Assembly (NCBI GenBank): GCA_022826885.1
Contig: JAJDUB010000036.1
Span: 1-37,841 of the forward strand
Reading direction: 5' to 3'
DNA: 37,841 bases
DNA from: Gammaproteobacteria bacterium
GTDB taxonomy: Bacteria > Pseudomonadota > Gammaproteobacteria > Eutrophobiales > Eutrophobiaceae
The notes under the pieces were generated by a model, which was not told the origin of the DNA, ran no database searches, and saw only the letters and a program-made list of their open reading frames with translations. This document shows, piece by piece, positions 16,915 to 26,572 of the stretch (position 1 is the stretch's first letter; every line of letters begins with the position of its first letter). The translations under genes were made by a program, and so were the position numbers.

Positions 16915-17949
16915 ATGCGCCTGGACAAACTATCTAACGCGCTGAAACGTGCGTACCGGGGGTCGGATATCACCCGCCGAGTGAAACATTTCGACAGCTG
17001 GCTCTATCGAGCGACGCAGGATGGTGACGGAGCTGACAGCTACGACCACACTGCAACGGTGAAAGACTATTATGAGCTTTGCAACGAGTTCATGATGTTC
17101 GGTTGGAGCGAATCCCTGCATTTTGCTCCCTTGGTGCCCCATGAAAGTCTGGAGGACTCTATCGCCCGGCATCAACGGTTGATGATCGACAAACTGGCGC
17201 TGCAAGAGGGCATGATGGTTATTGATGTCGGTTGTGGAGTTGGCGGCCCGATGCGTCGCGTCGTGCGCGAGACCGGCGTCAGGGTTGTCGGGGTCAACAA
17301 CAATGATGTCCAACTGGAAAAGGCAAAAATGCTGAATGCCGAGGCGGCTATCGAGCACATGGTTGATTACGTTGCGTGCAGCTTCATGGACATGAGCGCC
17401 ACCGAAGACAACACTTTCGACGCAGGTTATGCGATCGAGTCAACGTGCCATGCGCCGGACAAGGAACGCGCGTTCGCGGAGATATTCCGCGTGTTGAAAC
17501 CCGGAGCCCTGTTCTGGGGTCAGGAAATGTGCATGACGGACCAATTCAATCCGAATGACGCAAGGCACCGGACCATCAAGCAGGAACTCATGCGCGGCAT
17601 TGCGCTGAAAGAAATTGCAACGCCCGGAGAAGTGAATCAAGCGCTCGAAGCGGTGGGCTTCCACCTCATCGAAGGGATGGATAGAGATGTCAAGGAGGGG
17701 CCATCCACACCCTGGTACCAACCCATGGAGACCCGGTATGGGACCTTGGACAATGCCTTGCGCAGAATTCCGTGGGGCCGCAGGGCATTCGCCGGGGCGG
17801 CGAAGCTGGCCGAGGTGATCGGGTTGTTCCCGAAGGGCAGCGCAGAAGTAGTCCGACTCATGGACCGGACTGCGGATGCCTATGTCGCGGGCGGCAGATC
17901 GGGTATCTTCACGCCGTTGTACTGTTTCCTGGCTCGCAAACCCCTTTAG
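16915..17949 (+). CDS. Erg6-like sterol C-24 methyltransferase homologue (copy 2)
   Basis: 344 aa, same fold as copy 1. SAM motif I is IDVGCGVGGP (103-112), followed by VVGVNNNDVQLEKAK; region III is YAIESTCHAPDKE (172-184), nearly the Erg6 consensus; the C-terminal module is GLFPKGSAEV with GGRSGIFTPLYCFLARKPL. In contrast region I is FMMFGWSESLHF (59-70): the two aromatic Tyr and the Glu of YEYGWG are lost. Thus copy 1 keeps region I and copy 2 keeps region III, which points to different substrates or successive steps. It is the last gene of the RND operon, 15 bp after the permease, with a GGAG ribosome-binding site. Its stop lies 10 bp from that of the convergent P450. Confidence 0.82.
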   Translation: MRLDKLSNALKRAYRGSDITRRVKHFDSWLYRATQDGDGADSYDHTATVKDYYELCNEFMMFGWSESLHFAPLVPHESLEDSIARHQRLMIDKLALQEGMMVIDVGCGVGGPMRRVVRETGVRVVGVNNNDVQLEKAKMLNAEAAIEHMVDYVACSFMDMSATEDNTFDAGYAIESTCHAPDKERAFAEIFRVLKPGALFWGQEMCMTDQFNPNDARHRTIKQELMRGIALKEIATPGEVNQALEAVGFHLIEGMDRDVKEGPSTPWYQPMETRYGTLDNALRRIPWGRRAFAGAAKLAEVIGLFPKGSAEVVRLMDRTADAYVAGGRSGIFTPLYCFLARKPL

Positions 17950-17959
17950 TACTGCGGCC

Positions 17960-19966
17960 TCAAGCAGCCGGTTCGATGGGGTGCCGGTGCCCCGTTACCC
18001 GGAACTTGAAATTCTTGTCGGGACTGGTCTTGGGTAGCGGATTCAACTTCAACTGGTAGTCCTTCGGCACCATTTCCAACTCCAGGTGGCGAGCAAGCAA
18101 CAGCAGGTTGGCCGCCAGTTGCAGTTCGGTCCAGCGCGCTCCGCCACAAATGTGGGTGCCGACGCCAAACGGGACATAGGCATTGGCCCCTGCGTGCTTG
18201 TGTTCGTTACGGGGTTCTTTATAGCGGTCGATATCGAACTTCTCCGGTTCCGGGAAGTGCTCTTCCATGTAATGCGTTGCCGCAAATACGACCCAGAGAG
18301 TAGTGTAGGCCGGCACTTTCATGTCCTCTACCTCAAACGAGTTCTGGGCAGTGCGCAGGTGTAGCGGTATGACCGGATGCAGGCGCAGCACTTCCATGAT
18401 GAAGCGATGGGTTACATCGATATTGGACAGGGTGAAATCCGCGCCTGCCGGGTCTCCATCAGCGAACAGGGCATCTGCTTCCGCAACGATTTGTTCCCGG
18501 TAGTGCGGATGTTTCAGCAGTTCGTATATCGAAAAAGCCATCGCGCTGGCCGTATAATGGCCGGCGATAATCGGAGCAATGAAAGAGAATCCCAGGTTGG
18601 TCTCCGGCATGAACTGTGGATCGGAATGATGCAACTCCATCAGGTCGTCCACTATGTCGCGCCGTTTACCTTCCCGTTGCGCCGGTGTGTGTGTAGCGTG
18701 GATCTGGGCATAGAATTCCAGCACCCGTTTGCGGCAGCGATTCATCCTTGGCGTATGCAGCGTGAACTTCGGCAGCAGACCCATCACGTGGACCAGTAAC
18801 GCCCGGTACTCAAACTTGAGCAGATCATCAAGTAATTCTCTGGCCTGAAGACTGACGCCGAGCTGGGAGACCTGGTCGCCGACAAACCTCTGGCAGGCCA
18901 TCTCTCCCGGTATGACCTTACCGATTTCCCATTGTGCAAATGAGTGTCTAGCGATTGCGAACACTTCGCTCATCCGATCTTCAACAACTTTACGGGAAGT
19001 GCTTGGACGGTACACCTTGCGGAGGCGGTGGTGTTCGGCTCCCTCCAGGCTGGCGAGGGAACTCATCGTTCCCCACTCCGAAAGAAAGCCATCGATGTAA
19101 TCCCGGGTACGCAAGTGGTTCCGGCCGCTCCTGCCCACCCACCGGTTCAACTTTGCGCTGGCCAGCACTACCATTTCACGGCCAGGGAATTTAAGTTTAA
19201 AAATGGGGCCAAACTCGCTGGTTTTTTCCGCGATGAACTTGGGTATGTTTTTTTCCCAGAACGATTTCGAGGACAGAATGTCCCGGAGGCCCACCTCCGG
19301 CAGGGGGCGGCGTGTGACTGCGCGCAGGCTTTCCGGGGGGCGATAGGAACTGCGTACCGCGTGCCCGATGGTTCTGCCGATCAGGTCCATGCCGCTGAAC
19401 AGTTCGATGTGCTCCTCGGCGAGTTCGTATTCCTCGGGTTCCAGCATCGCGCGGAAACCGCCGCAATTGTGCACCAGGCCGATGATACACATGTCGCGGG
19501 GGTCGGGGATCTCGTCGTCGAACAGGACGCGAATCATCCGGCCCTTTATCTCTTCACCGGTCCTGCCGTGCACCATGGGGTAACGGCCGGAGCGGGAGAC
19601 CTTGCCGGACAGGGTCCAGAAACCGCCTTCATCGGCTTCAAAAATGCCATTTTTTACCAGGCGGTTGATGACCGTTTCGTTGATGTCGTCGGCGTGCCTG
19701 GCGATACGTTCCACCCAGAACTGGGGAGAATGAACATCTTTTTCGTGACTGATTTCTTCGAGCGCGGGATCCAGCAATTCATCACCGGTGGGAGTCGCAT
19801 CGACCAGGGTAAGCGTCTCCAGGTCGGAGTCTATGCGGTTCTCCAGGGCCAGGTCCATGAGAACGCTGCCAGCCAGCGCGCACGACATGCTCCACTCCGG
19901 TATGGATATGAAATAGCCGGACTCGTCACTGTGCAGCAACAGCAGCAGTTCTTCTGCAAATCTCAT
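17960..19966 (-). CDS. GPP34 (GOLPH3-like) domain fused to a cytochrome P450
   Basis: 668 aa, about 200 longer than a bacterial P450. Residues 1-215 look like a GPP34 domain: MRFAEELLLLLHSDESGYF, CALAGSVLMDLALENRID, VDATPTGDELLDPALEEI. In eukaryotes this fold binds phosphatidylinositol-4-phosphate at Golgi membranes; bacterial members have no known role. Residues about 235-660 are a P450: I-helix IIAGHYTASAMAF (AGHYT 468-472), ExxR in MEVLRLHP (E525, R528) and heme loop PFGVGTHICGGARW with ligand C607. A GAGGG ribosome-binding site supports the start. It lies 69 bp downstream of the Rieske gene on the same strand. No ferredoxin or reductase is adjacent. I do not see the CYP51 BC-loop signature, so I do not assign it to sterol 14-demethylase. 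Confidence 0.85.
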   Translation of the reverse strand: MRFAEELLLLLHSDESGYFISIPEWSMSCALAGSVLMDLALENRIDSDLETLTLVDATPTGDELLDPALEEISHEKDVHSPQFWVERIARHADDINETVINRLVKNGIFEADEGGFWTLSGKVSRSGRYPMVHGRTGEEIKGRMIRVLFDDEIPDPRDMCIIGLVHNCGGFRAMLEPEEYELAEEHIELFSGMDLIGRTIGHAVRSSYRPPESLRAVTRRPLPEVGLRDILSSKSFWEKNIPKFIAEKTSEFGPIFKLKFPGREMVVLASAKLNRWVGRSGRNHLRTRDYIDGFLSEWGTMSSLASLEGAEHHRLRKVYRPSTSRKVVEDRMSEVFAIARHSFAQWEIGKVIPGEMACQRFVGDQVSQLGVSLQARELLDDLLKFEYRALLVHVMGLLPKFTLHTPRMNRCRKRVLEFYAQIHATHTPAQREGKRRDIVDDLMELHHSDPQFMPETNLGFSFIAPIIAGHYTASAMAFSIYELLKHPHYREQIVAEADALFADGDPAGADFTLSNIDVTHRFIMEVLRLHPVIPLHLRTAQNSFEVEDMKVPAYTTLWVVFAATHYMEEHFPEPEKFDIDRYKEPRNEHKHAGANAYVPFGVGTHICGGARWTELQLAANLLLLARHLELEMVPKDYQLKLNPLPKTSPDKNFKFRVTGHRHPIEPAA

Positions 19967-20035
19967 GTTCGGTTTTCCCTCATCGGTGACTTCCGGTATT
20001 TTCTCAAACGATCCGGGGTATTTGCAACAGGCGGA

Positions 20036-21103
20036 TCAGCCTGTAACGGAACTCAACTGGAGATCGTCCCGATCCGTCTCCGGATAAAGATCAGGATAGA
20101 ACTGGCGGCAATAGCGGCGGTATGCCATCACCTCACCATCCGACCGGCTCAACCGGGGTTGGGGCCAGTATTGTTTTTTCCCCCAGATAATTACGTCTTG
20201 CCTGACATCCTGTATCTGCGCCCGCAGCATGATGCGGTTCATTATCCTGTGGCGCAGTTTCATCGGGATAAAGCGCAAGCCCACGATGGGCCGCTTCGGT
20301 TTGCGAAGCTCTCCCATCTGGCTTACCAGTACAAGTTCGACGTGTATATCGTCAATGGGTGTTGTGAGCACCCACAGCCTTGCATCCATACCGATTGTCT
20401 TCTCGTAAATTTCAACATACGAGTAACCGACCCCGTAAAGGTGCGTAACGGCGGAGACATCGTAGATGTTGTCAATCATCCCCGCAAATTTTCGATTGCG
20501 CGTGAAGTCGAAACAGGACAACAGGTGGATGCCGTCAACCGACACCTCGCCGACCTGGTGCACGTTGTCGTAGCCGTGTATGTAGCGCAGGTGCGCCAGG
20601 TCCACGGAGTTCTCGGCCGTTTCCTGGGGATGGCCGGGGAACCGGAAGTAGCCCAGCGCCAGTTCGCTCCAGTCCGGACCGGTAGGCGGTTCATCCGGCA
20701 GGTGCCATTGTGGACGTCGTCCGCCGCTACCCCACCAGGCAAATACCAGACCGAGTATTTCCCTTGTTTCGTACGTCTTCAACCTGGCTGTCTTGGGCGC
20801 CGGTGCATACGGCGTGGCAACGCATTGCCCGCTTGCATCGTACTCAAACCCGTGAAAGGGGCACACCAGGCAACCGTTGCGTACCCGGGTTCCCACATCC
20901 GGACCCAGGCTGGAGCCCATGTGCGGGCATACCGCGTCGGCCACGCAGATTTGACCTTCAGCGTCACACCAGGCGATGATTTCTTCGCCCATCCAGGTTT
21001 TCCGTATCAGTTTTTTCTTCAGAATGGATTTCCGGTCGGCAATGAAATACCACCCCTCGGGAAATGGTGGCAGTTTATCTGGGCCGTGCATCGATTCGAG
21101 CAT
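20036..21103 (-). CDS. Rieske non-heme iron oxygenase (KshA / cholesterol 7-desaturase-like)
   Basis: 355 aa. The N-terminal Rieske domain has C59-x-H61 (VCPHMGSSLG) and C81-x-x-H84 (CPFHGF) for the 2Fe-2S cluster; the catalytic domain has N165-x-x-D168-x-x-H171-x4-H176 for the mononuclear iron. This layout, PPFPEGWYFIADRKSILKK at the start and a single-subunit form, is like Rieske monooxygenases acting on steroids (KshA, DAF-36/Neverland 7-desaturase, bacterial C-4 demethylation oxygenase). The precise position oxidised cannot be told. The electron-donating reductase is not in the window. It is the first gene of an operon with the GPP34-P450 fusion and divergent from the selenoprotein gene. 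No clear ribosome-binding site precedes the ATG. Confidence 0.85.
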   Translation of the reverse strand: MLESMHGPDKLPPFPEGWYFIADRKSILKKKLIRKTWMGEEIIAWCDAEGQICVADAVCPHMGSSLGPDVGTRVRNGCLVCPFHGFEYDASGQCVATPYAPAPKTARLKTYETREILGLVFAWWGSGGRRPQWHLPDEPPTGPDWSELALGYFRFPGHPQETAENSVDLAHLRYIHGYDNVHQVGEVSVDGIHLLSCFDFTRNRKFAGMIDNIYDVSAVTHLYGVGYSYVEIYEKTIGMDARLWVLTTPIDDIHVELVLVSQMGELRKPKRPIVGLRFIPMKLRHRIMNRIMLRAQIQDVRQDVIIWGKKQYWPQPRLSRSDGEVMAYRRYCRQFYPDLYPETDRDDLQLSSVTG

Positions 21104-21132
21104 ACGGAATTGCCATGATTATGCAATAATAT

Positions 21133-21206
21133 CATACGTTAGAATACATTTTGAATGTATTGTATAACTCGTTAATATCTATTGGTAAAAGACATTTACA
21201 TACGTT
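21133..21206. repeat. Direct repeat CATACGTT in the Rieske/selenoprotein intergenic region
   Basis: The octamer CATACGTT occurs at 21133-21140 and 21199-21206, 66 bp apart, inside the AT-rich divergent promoter region. This is about six helical turns, compatible with two sites for one regulator. It could be chance. Confidence 0.3.
21143..21161. promoter_or_regulatory. Palindromic operator candidate between Rieske and selenoprotein genes
   Basis: AATACATT-TTG-AATGTATT is a perfect palindrome with 8-bp arms and a 3-bp centre, located in the 129-bp divergent spacer. Size and symmetry fit a dimeric TetR- or LysR-type binding site that could control both directions. No regulator gene is adjacent. 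Confidence 0.45.
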
Positions 21207-21232
21207 GCTTATCGTAGTACAGGCATACTGAT

Positions 21233-22345
21233 ATGATAGATACATCACCGCTCACTGTACGGGATGACCTCAAATCGGCCCTGACCCAAGCCTGGTCGGA
21301 AGTGGCGCGGACCGGTGACTGGCTGAGCGGCGAACAACGTCTTGCAATCGCAAACGAAGCCCGCAACGCGTGGCAATGCAAACTCTGCCAACGGCGCAAG
21401 GAAGCCCTGTCGCCCTATGCCATCAAGGGTGATCATGATCACCTTGGAGCGCTCCCCAATGCCTGGGTGGAGGCGGTACACCGGATAGTGACCGACTCTG
21501 GCCGAATCACCGAGAGTTGGTACGCTTCAACAATCGCTGCCGGTATCACTGAAGACGAATTCATCGAACTGTTAAGTCTCGTTACAATCGTCACCGGTGC
21601 GGACACCTTCATGGGCGCTGTCGGGCTTCCACCATTGATGTTACCGGCGACAGGAGAACAAGGCGCGCCGCCACGAAGGCGGCCGGGCGGCGCAAAAATG
21701 GGACCGGGATGGACGCCAACGGTTGCTCCGGAAGATGCCGGGCCCGAACTCGGTGATTTTTATGAGACAGGTCCCGCCGCCTATATTCGACGTGCGCTGA
21801 CCCTGGTTCCCGGCGAAGCAAACCGTTTCTGGCCGCTTTTGAACCAGCTTTACCTGGGTAATCCGTTAAGAGTTGAACTCGAGGGTGTCGAGCGCGCAAT
21901 CTCGCGGGCGCAGATGGAATTCATTGCGACTCGCACCTCGGCCTATCTCGACTGTTTTTACTGAACTGCCAGTCATGCAATGCGGCTCAGTTTGAGTGGC
22001 GAACATACCGGCGACGAGTACACGCTTGAAGACGCGATCGGTAAAGGCTCCGGGGATGGCGGCCTGCCCCGGGGAAAGCTCCTCAACGACTTTGTTGAGG
22101 CTGTCTGCGCAGGTGATGCGGCGCGCACGGCAACAGTCCGACAAGAAATCATAAAAGGAATGGGTGAAGCGGCGATGGTTGATGCCGCGGCGGTTATTGC
22201 AGCATTTAATTGTTACCCGCGCGTTGCCGATGCTACGGGCATTCCCCTGGAGGAAGCCAAGGCGGCAGCAACCGAAGCCATGCGCACCGAACTGGGTCTG
22301 GATGAGCTTGATTCCCGATTTTTTGGTCGGGGTGAGAGGATTTGA
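21233..22345 (+). CDS. AhpD-like (CMD-fold) selenoprotein with C-F-Y-Sec redox motif
   Basis: Read through the in-frame TGA at 21962-21964, this is one 370-aa protein. Upstream of the TGA: ISRAQMEFIATRTSAYLDCFY; downstream: TASHAMRLSLSGEHTGDEY, then GKLLNDFVEAVCAGD and AAMVDAAAVIAAFNCYPRVAD. In AhpD-type peroxidase-like proteins this point is C-x-x-C-x-x-x-H, so TGA takes the place of the second Cys: C241-F-Y-U244-T-A-S-H248. An N-terminal half with C49-K-L-C52 looks like a second, diverged AhpD domain. Such proteins reduce hydroperoxides or disulfides. A stem-loop at the right distance supports selenocysteine insertion. The last 22 bases overlap the tRNA-Pro gene on the other strand. Alternatives are a nonsense pseudogene or sequencing error, but both sides are in frame and conserved-looking. 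Confidence 0.82.
21981..22001 (+). promoter_or_regulatory. Putative bacterial SECIS stem-loop
   Basis: Starting 16 nt after the UGA, bases 21981-21989 pair with 21993-22001: U-G, G-C, C-G, a G-G mismatch, G-U, C-G, U-A, C-G, A-U. The apical loop is GUU (21990-21992), 25 nt past the UGA. Bacterial SECIS elements need a hairpin about 16-37 nt after UGA with a G at the first or second loop position; both hold. Hand folding only. Confidence 0.6.
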
Positions 22346-22400
22346 ACCTCCGGCCCCTGCCTCCCGAAGGCAGTGCTCTACCAGGCTGAGCTACACCCCG
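22324..22400 (-). tRNA. proK: tRNA-Pro (anticodon CGG)
   Basis: 77 nt with an encoded CCA end. Acceptor stem CGGGGTG/CACCCCG pairs fully; D stem GCTC/GAGC; anticodon stem CTGCC/GGCAG with loop TTCGGGA, so anticodon CGG reads CCG codons; T arm has TTCAAAT between GGAGG and CCTCT. Every arm closes. Its 3' end overlaps the end of the selenoprotein gene and faces the accessory block to the left. Confidence 0.97.
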
Positions 22401-22509
22401 ATGTGGAAAACGGGACAGTCATCGGATTGCCTGTGCCCGTGTGTCATTTGCAGGCGTGAACTCTACCTTACAATTTGTCTTGCGTCCAGAACCTGATGGG
22501 GGTATTGAT

Positions 22510-22550
22510 GGGGTCAGAGTAAAAATTCTGTCGACACTTACTCTGACCCC
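22510..22550. repeat. Inverted repeat with GGGGTCAGAGTAA ends
   Basis: GGGGTCAGAGTAA (22510-22522) and TTACTCTGACCCC (22538-22550) are perfect 13-bp inverted arms around 15 bp. It shares the GGGGTCAG ends with the element at 940-1024 and lies 7 bp downstream of ispB. REP/MITE-like; no transposase is present. Confidence 0.7.
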
Positions 22551-22557
22551 GGCCGTC

Positions 22558-23550
22558 CTAATAGTTTCGCTCCGTTGCGAAGCGGGCCAGGGTGAACAGG
22601 GCGTCCAGGTATTCGGATTGGGGTAAACCTTCAAGGGCGTGTAGCGCGAGTTCGGTTTCCCGGCGGGCGCGCTCCCGGGTATATTGAATTGCCCCGGTCT
22701 CTGCGATGGCGGCGCGGATTTGGTCCAGGTGTTCCAGGCTGCCGCGCGTTATTGCGTTCCTGATCAAGGCGGCCTGTTCCTGCGAACAGTGCCACAAGGT
22801 GTACAGCAGCGGCAGGGTGGGTTTGCCTTCGGCCAGGTCATCGCCTATGTTCTTGCCCAGGATGTCGCTGGGAGCGCTGTAATCCAGCGCATCGTCTATG
22901 AGCTGGTAGGCTATGCCCAGGTGTCTGCCGTAGTCGGTCATGGCCTGTTCGGTCTGCCGGTTCTGCCCGGCGACAACTGCGCCGACCCGGGCCGCGGCCT
23001 CGAACAGTTTCGCCGTCTTGTTGTGGATGACCTGCAGGTAGCGCTGTTCCGTGGTTTCCGGGTCATGCCGGTTGATGAGCTGCAGCACTTCTCCTTCGGC
23101 AATGATGTTGGTGGCGTCCGCCATGACCTCCATGACGTGCATGTCGCCTGCCTCGACCATCATCTGGAAGGCGCGGGAGTAGAGAAAATCGCCGACCAGC
23201 ACGCTTGCCTCATTGCCCCAGCGCTGGTTGGCGGTGGCCTTGCCCCGGCGCAGCATGGAGGCATCCACCACGTCGTCGTGCAGCAGGGTGGCGGTATGGA
23301 TAAACTCGATGACCGCGGCAAGCTTTATGTGCAGGCTTTCGCCATAGGCAAAACAGTTGGCGCTGATCAGCACCAGGGCCGGCCGCAGCCTTTTACCGCC
23401 GCTGTTGACGATGTAGTGGCCCAGTTGATCGATAAGCCCGATATCGGAATGCAGTTTTTCCTGTATCAGCGCGTCCACCGCCTGCATATCGTCCCTGATC
23501 AGGGCTTGTATATATTCCAGACCTGTTTCCCCTGCCGGCACTGCGCTCAT
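22558..23550 (-). CDS. ispB: Octaprenyl (polyprenyl) diphosphate synthase
   Basis: 330 aa. A trans-prenyltransferase that makes the side chain of ubiquinone from FPP/GPP and IPP. The first Asp-rich motif is LLHDDVVDASMLRRG (DDVVD 92-96) and the second is YQLIDDALDYSA; GGKRLRPALVL is the substrate-binding start. It is divergent from rplU, the standard gammaproteobacterial order, which supports ispB over ispA. The 5' end is 110 bp from rplU. Confidence 0.93.
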   Translation of the reverse strand: MSAVPAGETGLEYIQALIRDDMQAVDALIQEKLHSDIGLIDQLGHYIVNSGGKRLRPALVLISANCFAYGESLHIKLAAVIEFIHTATLLHDDVVDASMLRRGKATANQRWGNEASVLVGDFLYSRAFQMMVEAGDMHVMEVMADATNIIAEGEVLQLINRHDPETTEQRYLQVIHNKTAKLFEAAARVGAVVAGQNRQTEQAMTDYGRHLGIAYQLIDDALDYSAPSDILGKNIGDDLAEGKPTLPLLYTLWHCSQEQAALIRNAITRGSLEHLDQIRAAIAETGAIQYTRERARRETELALHALEGLPQSEYLDALFTLARFATERNY

Positions 23551-23579
23551 GGTAGTTTCAGTTCAAGGTGCAAAGATGT

Positions 23580-23608
23580 TTGAATAGGGAAGAATTATGT
23601 TATAAAAT
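23580..23608 (+). promoter_or_regulatory. Predicted promoter for rplU-rpmA
   Basis: TTGAAT (23580-23585), a 17-bp spacer and TAAAAT (23603-23608) lie upstream of rplU in the divergent spacer; a TATAAA overlaps the -10. The transcript would start near 23615 with a leader of about 45 nt. Confidence 0.4.
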
Positions 23609-23660
23609 TCCGCGTTTACGGCGCGTAGCCGTTAATCTTAACATAACGGGTATCAAGTAT

Positions 23661-23975
23661 ATGTATGCGGTCATAAAATCCGGTGGCAAGCAGTACAAGG
23701 TCCAGGAAGGCGACACCATCCGGGTCGAGAAGATCAATGCCGAGGAAGGTGGTGAAATCAGCCTGGATGAGGTCCTGATGGTTGCCGACGGCGATAATGT
23801 TTCGGTAGGCGCCCCCGTGGTGGAAGGCGCGTCCGTGGCGGCAACGGTTGCTTCACATGGCCGGGGCGAAAAAATCAAGGTGATCAAGTTCAAGCGGCGT
23901 AAACATCACCGCAAGCAGATGGGTCACCGGCAGGCATATACGGAATTGAAAATCACCGGCATCAACACGCAATAG
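23661..23975 (+). CDS. rplU: 50S ribosomal protein L21
   Basis: 104 aa, normal length. [24 protein letters not shown] is the L21 start, and [23 protein letters not shown] is the conserved basic 23S-rRNA-binding end. The frame is open upstream to 23568, but L21 always begins at M-Y-A-V, so the ATG at 23661 is used. First gene of rplU-rpmA. Confidence 0.97.
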   Translation: MYAVIKSGGKQYKVQEGDTIRVEKINAEEGGEISLDEVLMVADGDNVSVGAPVVEGASVAATVASHGRGEKIKVIKFKRRKHHRKQMGHRQAYTELKITGINTQ

Positions 23976-23992
23976 AATTCGGGAGCAGCACA

Positions 23993-24253
23993 ATGGCGCA
24001 TAAAAAAGCAGGCGGCAGCACACGTAACGGCCGGGATTCCCACTCCAAACGCCTGGGCATAAAACGCTACGGCAGTGAAACGGTCAAGGCCGGAAATATC
24101 ATCGTCAGGCAGCGGGGCACCCGCTACCATCCCGGGGTCAATGTCGGCTGTGGCCGGGACCACACCCTTTTCGCGACGGCTGACGGCATGGTGGTATTTG
24201 AACAAAAAGGCCCAAGAAACAGAACATTTGTCAGTGTTCAGACAACAGACTGA
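23993..24253 (+). CDS. rpmA: 50S ribosomal protein L27
   Basis: 86 aa. [20 protein letters not shown] is the invariant L27 start that reaches the peptidyl transferase centre; [18 protein letters not shown] is the body. There is no N-terminal cleavable extension of the Firmicutes type. It lies 17 bp after rplU. Confidence 0.97.
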   Translation: MAHKKAGGSTRNGRDSHSKRLGIKRYGSETVKAGNIIVRQRGTRYHPGVNVGCGRDHTLFATADGMVVFEQKGPRNRTFVSVQTTD

Positions 24254-24260
24254 TGTTATT

Positions 24261-26492
<2,232 letters not shown>

Positions 26493-26531
26493 TCATTAAG
26501 AAGTGTCGCAAGCGACCATTTGATTGACTGG

Positions 26532-26551
26532 ATTCCCGCCTTCGCGGGAAT
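26532..26551. repeat. dRS3-like 20-bp palindrome
   Basis: ATTCCC-N8-GGGAAT with a GCCTTCGC centre. This is the form of the neisserial dRS3 repeat, a very common small element in many proteobacteria. It lies between proB and rpsT. An origin through phage- or integrase-linked repeats is possible but not shown here. Confidence 0.55.
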
Positions 26552-26572
26552 GACGAGTTACCTTTTTCGTCA

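Noticed and set aside
17960..19966. Calling the P450 a CYP51 sterol 14-demethylase.
   Set aside because: The AGHYT I-helix is suggestive, but the CYP51 BC-loop signature is not visible, so the family stays open.
18944..21118. A 724-codon open frame on the plus strand opposite the P450 and Rieske genes.
   Set aside because: It is a shadow frame: low-complexity, no family-like motifs, while the minus strand shows heme and Rieske motifs in both genes.
21962..21964. Reading the TGA as a true stop, giving two separate genes or a nonsense pseudogene.
   Set aside because: The TGA is exactly at the redox Cys of the family, the frame goes on without change and a SECIS-like hairpin follows; still the main alternative if selenocysteine genes are absent.
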